A stretch of 64,000 bases of DNA from Lepraria neglecta. Taxonomy: Eukaryota; Ascomycota; Lecanoromycetes; Lecanorales; Stereocaulaceae. Of the stretch, positions 60,481 to 64,000 are shown piece by piece. Position numbers and translations under genes: made by a program. The stretch is taken from positions 1 through 64,000 of the forward strand of contig CM065649.1 of NCBI GenBank assembly GCA_033220425.1, in the 5' to 3' direction. Positions within the stretch are counted from its first letter, which is position 1, and the number at the start of each line of letters is the position of its first letter. The notes beneath the pieces are model-generated. The model saw only the letters and a list, made by a program, of their open reading frames with translations. It was not told where the DNA came from and made no database searches.

Positions 60481-60939
60481 GAAGTTCTCAGGGGCTTCTA
60501 GCCCGCCGGGGAGATTAAATCGCTCGGACGAGGCGTTGAATATTAGGTCGTCGGAAGACGCAGGAGCGATACGCTAGTCCTCCTCTAATTCCTTAATGTT
60601 CTATAGCTTACATTTAACCATCGACTTCTTTTTACCTTCTACCGCCTCGAGTTATTTTTAAAGATAACTAAGTTTAGCTACAGAGTTAGATAACTCCTGT
60701 AGTATTTCGTTGCGCCTCTTTTCGATATGATATATCTCAAGGAGCGACACTATAAGGTCGCATTTCCTACCACTACTCACACAACTGGAACATCTGTCGG
60801 AACCTGCACCCATTAGGCACTGCTTACCACTGGTAACGCATTGAGAATACGGTTGTATCACGAACTCGGATAGCTCGGTAGCCAGCTCCTTCGATCGGAT
60901 GGAAGAGTTAGTAGATTGTCTAGTACATTAGGCTGGCAT
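60480..60939 (-). pseudogene. Antisense Zn2Cys6/coiled-coil ORF of B2 (best cluster)
   Basis: Starts at ATG (complement of 60937-60939). The cluster is the best preserved: CVTSGKQC then LMGAGSDR then CSSCVSSGRKC. Five Cys are intact and only the first is changed (to Tyr), giving CX2CX6CX8CX2CX6C. It continues DLIVSLLEIYHIEKRRNEIL and a further Lys/Glu-rich helix. Internal stops are TAA/TAG. Spacing matches fungal Zn(II)2Cys6 clusters, which bind DNA in known transcription factors; whether this one does is unknown. Confidence 0.74.
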
Positions 60940-60987
60940 GGAGGATGGATGGTTTCTCAGGACGAGAAATCTGGGAGAGGGAGCTAA

Positions 60988-61448
60988 TATTATGATCAGG
61001 AAATATGATCAGGGATACGCTTAAGGAGCGTAGCGCCCGTTATGGTTCGAGTTGATGAATCGGTATCCGACTCGGACAGGACCCTAAGGCTTAGTATACT
61101 AAGCGACGATAGTAATAATAGTATTGCGATTAGTACGATTAAGAACGATAATAGTAATGATAGCAGTGCGATCAATGCGATCAAGAATGCTTGGTATAGG
61201 TTTCGTATGTCTATATATACGGAGCACTGCTTACCACTTGGAGTATCGTGCTTAACTTCTGTTTTCATCTAGTATCTACTATATGCGATAGATCTCTTAG
61301 GCTAGGCACTGAACATATATTATCTAATTATATACCAGACCCGCTTAGCATCACTTGAAGCCTACTTTATACTCTTGTCTAGTTATACCTCTATCCCTAT
61401 TGAGAATCAATCTATATACGATATACAGCACGTAACGTGTTCGTAACA
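60988..61448 (+). repeat. 3' LTR of B2
   Basis: 461 bp, TATTATGATCAGG (TG to TA) to intact GTAACA. Preceded by purine-rich GAGAAATCTGGGAGAGGGAGC. Defines the true LTR start missing from 27024. Confidence 0.92.
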
Positions 61449-62447
61449 TTTGGCTTATTTAAAAATTCTTAACCTCTAATAAATTCTATTTTATAATTGA
61501 TTAATCCCTTTTCTACTTATCTTTCTTTCTCTTTAATTTAATTCTTCCCTATATAATTCTAAATCCTTTCTATTATTTTACTCTTTAATCTTACTTTCTA
61601 TTAATTTCTATCTCTATTTAATACCTTCTCTTCTTTTATTAAAAATCTTCTTTTTTCCTCTTTCTAATCCTTTTTAAATTCTAATTATCTATTTTTATTT
61701 CTTTTTATTTATTTTCTATTTAATCCTTATTATCTTTAATTATTCTCTCTCTAATTCTATATATATATATATCTATCTATTCTTTAAAAAATATATTAAA
61801 CTTATAATTATTATTTAAATAAAATTTCTTCCTCTCTAAATCTTATTTCTACTTCTATTCTTCTATTCTTTTTAATTCTATATCTATTTCCTCTCTATTT
61901 CTATTTCTATCTAACCCTCCTTTATTTCTATTTCTACCTATTTACTCTATTTCTATTTCTATCTACTCTCTTTCTTTTTATTTCTACTTCTATTTTATTT
62001 TTTTATTCTACTTTTATTTCTATTTCTACTTCTATTAAAACTAAAATCTATTCTCTCTCTTCTAATTAATCTATTTTAATTCCTTAATTTACTAACTTAT
62101 CTAATATTCTAAAAATATTTATTCCTAACTATATTTAATCTAATTAATTATTATTTATTAAACTTATTTATAAAATAACTTAACCCTAACTCTCTTTTAA
62201 TATTAACCCTAAAAATTTCTTTTTTATTCTAACTATTTATATTCTTTAAATAAATAACCCTAAATATATCTACTATTTAATTACTTATTAATATAACCTT
62301 TTAACCCTAAATTAAATTATTATTATTTAATATATAAATAAATTACTTATTATAAACTACTATTTAAAAACTTATTAATATAACCTCTTAACTCTAAATT
62401 AACTTATTATTATTTAAATTTAATCTCTTAATTCTTTATTAATATTA
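61449..62447. repeat. Subtelomeric block S, copy 3, left part
   Basis: AT-rich, collinear with 7941-9170 but without the solo LTR (empty site at about 62231-62245). Contains several degenerate AACCCTAA-like hexamers. No coding potential. Confidence 0.7.
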
Positions 62448-63447
62448 CAAGTAAGTACCCGTAATCTTCATAGAAGATTACCGTAAAACGGCTATATCTC
62501 GCTTGTTTTATACTCTATTTAGAAAATGTAAGCGAAATTAGAAAGCTCTCTATTTATAATATATTATATATATATAAAGTTAAGCCCTAACCCTATTGTA
62601 TTAAAAGTTATTAAGGATTTAGTTCATTAGTGCTTCGGGGGCGGCTGCGGGGGTGGCTGCGGGGGCGGCTGTGGGGGTAGCTTTAGGCTACTCCGGAGGC
62701 AAATATATGTTTTTTGAGCTTTCCTTAGCTAAATCTTAGCCAAATTTCAAAATTCGAACGGCGTTGGAAAGCGCATATTTGGTTCCAGAACTTATGAAAT
62801 TATCTCGATATTATATAACGTATATAGCGCGGGGTATCGCTGCGAAGAAGTTGCGGTATTCAACTTTTATCAATGCTTGGCATTTGCTACCGAGCTTGCG
62901 CTGCCCGCAAAACATGGCGAAACCGCTTCTTTTGCTTATAAATTTTGCGCAAATAGACCGATTTTGAAAATTTTGACGGTGTTGGAAAGCGCATGCTTGG
63001 TTCCAGAACTGATGAGATTATCTCGATATTATATGACGTATGTGGCGCGGGGCATTACTGCGAAGAAGTTGCGGTACGCATTCAACCTTTGATATTGGTC
63101 CGGGGGCGCCAAGCTCAATGCTTGGCATTTGCCACCGAGCTCGCGCTGCTAGCAAAACATGGCGAAAATGCTTCTTTTACTCATAACTATTGCGTAAATG
63201 GGCTGATTCTAAAAATTCTTGATGCGCAAGCAAGCTAATGATTAACTCCAAAACTTATGAAATTATCTCGATATCATATAGCGTATGTGGCGCGGGGCAT
63301 TACTGCGAAGAAGTGCGCAGCGGATTCAACTTTTGGTGGTTGAAGGCGCTAGCCGAGAGAGGAAATGCAGCTCTAAAGGGATGTTCTGATTGGCTTCAAG
63401 TGCGGAATTGCTCCGAATATCGCGATAATCTGTTATTAGAAGAAAGA
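62448..63447 (-). mobile_element. Helitron-like non-autonomous element, 1000 bp
   Basis: Relative to the empty sites near 9170-9190 and 17664-17675, exactly 1000 bp are inserted with no target duplication. Read on the minus strand, the insert starts TCTTTCTTC, ends CTTACTTG, and lies between A and T of the target. A perfect 9-bp hairpin (GTAATCTTC, TAT loop, GAAGATTAC) sits 13 bases before the 3' end. TC start, A|T target, no duplication and subterminal hairpin are Helitron features. The end CTTG departs from the usual CTRR, and no Rep/helicase is encoded. Confidence 0.6.
62636..62685 (+). repeat. GGGGGCGGCTGC minisatellite
   Basis: Four to five imperfect 12-bp units GGGGGYGGCTGY inside the Helitron-like element. 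The second copy at the window end carries the same array, starting at about 63978. Confidence 0.8.
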
Positions 63448-63450
63448 TAA
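62740..63450 (+). repeat. ~218-245 bp tandem units inside the Helitron-like element
   Basis: Three units share TTGGAAAGCGCA, TTCCAGAACT, ATGARATTATCTCGATAT, GTGGCGCGGGGCATTACTGCGAAGAAG and CTTGGCATTTGC; landmarks at 62791, 63009 and 63254. Units are little affected by RIP. Four overlapping plus-strand frames of 60-81 codons stay open here, with a repeated peptide LVPELMxLSRYY in two of them. I do not recognise a protein and treat coding as unproven. Confidence 0.7.
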
Positions 63451-63788
63451 TCCCTTTTTTAACTTAAAATAAAATTATTTAAATTAAATCTTTTACTTAC
63501 TAATTAATATTATAACCCTCTTTTTTATTTCCTCTAAATAATCTTATTTAAATTAAATCTTTTCTAAATTAACCTCCTTTATCTCCTCTTTTATATTCTT
63601 TTAATAATTTCCCTAATAATTAATTAGATCTATAATCTATTCTATTTAATTTATTATTTAAAATCTTATATTTACTCCTTTACTTTCTTTATACTTAGTC
63701 TTTTATAATTCTTATTTTCTAATAAACTCTTAACCCCTAATACCTCTATATTAATCTATTTCTTAAAATCTAAAACTTCTATTATATA
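63448..63788. repeat. Subtelomeric block S, copy 3, right part
   Basis: Continues 61449-62447 across the Helitron-like insertion; collinear with 9180-9430 and 17620-17930. No coding potential. Confidence 0.7.
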
Positions 63789-64000
63789 CAAGTGAGTGCC
63801 CGTAATCTTCACAGAAGATTACCGTAAAAACGGCTATATCTCGCTTATTTTATACTCTATTTAGAAAATTTAAGTAGAATTAGAAAGCTCTCTATTTATA
63901 GTATATTTTTTATATGTAAAGTTAAGCCCTAACCCTAATATATTAAAAATTATTAAGGATTTAGTATATTAGTGCTTCGGGGGCGGCTACGGGGGTGGCT
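63789..64000 (-). mobile_element. Second Helitron-like copy, cut by window end
   Basis: CAAGTGAGTGCCCGTAATCTTC with the same hairpin, the TAAGCCCTAACCCTAA motif and the start of the GGGGGCGGCT array. Starts 1341 bp after the first copy and is also preceded by A on the plus strand. The rest lies outside the window. Confidence 0.6.

Larger units (their letters stand above)
27024..61448 (+). mobile_element. Outer chromovirus B2, host of the nested cluster
   Basis: A family-B chromovirus broken by two large insertions. Its pieces are: 5' LTR and leader 27024-27642, gag 43731-45237, and protease to 3' LTR 56948-61448. With insertions C and E and their duplicated 5-bp targets removed it is about 6.63 kb, close to B1 (6.74 kb). 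The 5' LTR lacks its first ~23 bp, and no target duplication can be recognised, so the left end has been truncated or rearranged. Confidence 0.92.

Noticed and set aside
62448-63447. Tc1/mariner-type insertion with TA duplication
   Set aside because: The empty sites near 9180 and 17670 already contain TATA; joining the flanks without removing any base restores them, so no TA was duplicated, and there are no terminal inverted repeats.

Overview
The window reads as the left end of a chromosome from a filamentous ascomycete (Pezizomycotina). It opens with CCCTAA telomere-type sequence in the correct orientation for a left telomere. It is almost entirely repeats, and nearly every coding remnant carries TAG/TAA where Trp or Gln is expected, with C-to-T and G-to-A transitions on both strands. 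That is the signature of repeat-induced point mutation (RIP). I cannot name the species. I see no intact conventional gene, rRNA, tRNA or CRISPR array.

Layout. 1-783 is telomere-proximal hexamer satellite and a ~52-56 bp AT-rich tandem array. 789-7300 is a full-length Ty3/Gypsy chromovirus (A1, TSD CTAAT). 7306-10104 is AT-rich subtelomeric repeat (called block S here) with a 43-bp minisatellite and a solo LTR (8644-9061, TSD TTTAT). 10130-10665 is a GTAAGCAA-type satellite and 10720-11578 a five-copy 172-bp tandem repeat. 11579-17564 is a GC-richer island holding a decayed minus-strand gene: a bZIP basic region followed by a very large fungal protein of unknown function, with a CCAAT-flanked hairpin upstream. 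17565-18718 is another AT-rich S block. 18724-25462 is a second full-length chromovirus on the minus strand (B1, TSD TAGAA). 25463-27023 holds decayed 172-bp units, an LTR-like fragment and a 32-bp minisatellite.

27024-61448 is one nested transposon cluster. The outer chromovirus B2 is split by element C (27643-43725, TSD AGCTA) and element E (45238-56942, TSD AAAGG). C is split by tyrosine-recombinase retroelement D1 (31758-42874), which is split by chromovirus F (32982-39522, TSD CCGGC). E is split by a second D copy (D2, 46116-50687) and by a palindromic hAT-like MITE (55694-56280, TSD TTTAAGGG). Removing the inserts restores B2 to about 6.6 kb and E to about 6.5 kb, matching B1 and F. 61449-64000 is S block interrupted by a 1000-bp Helitron-like insertion (62448-63447); a second copy starts at 63789 and runs off the window.

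The most notable signals are: (1) an antisense open frame, conserved in all five A/B-type chromoviruses between chromodomain and 3' LTR, that encodes a GAL4-type CX2CX6CX8CX2CX6C zinc cluster plus a charged helix; (2) two copies of a DIRS-order element with Gag, RT, RNase H and tyrosine recombinase and A1-ORFs-B1-A2-B2 split direct repeats, inserted without target duplication; (3) primer-binding sites that match, and co-vary with, the predicted 5' end of the element's own transcript, as expected for self-priming; (4) exact empty-site pairs inside the window that define insertion boundaries for the solo LTR, D2 and the Helitron-like element.
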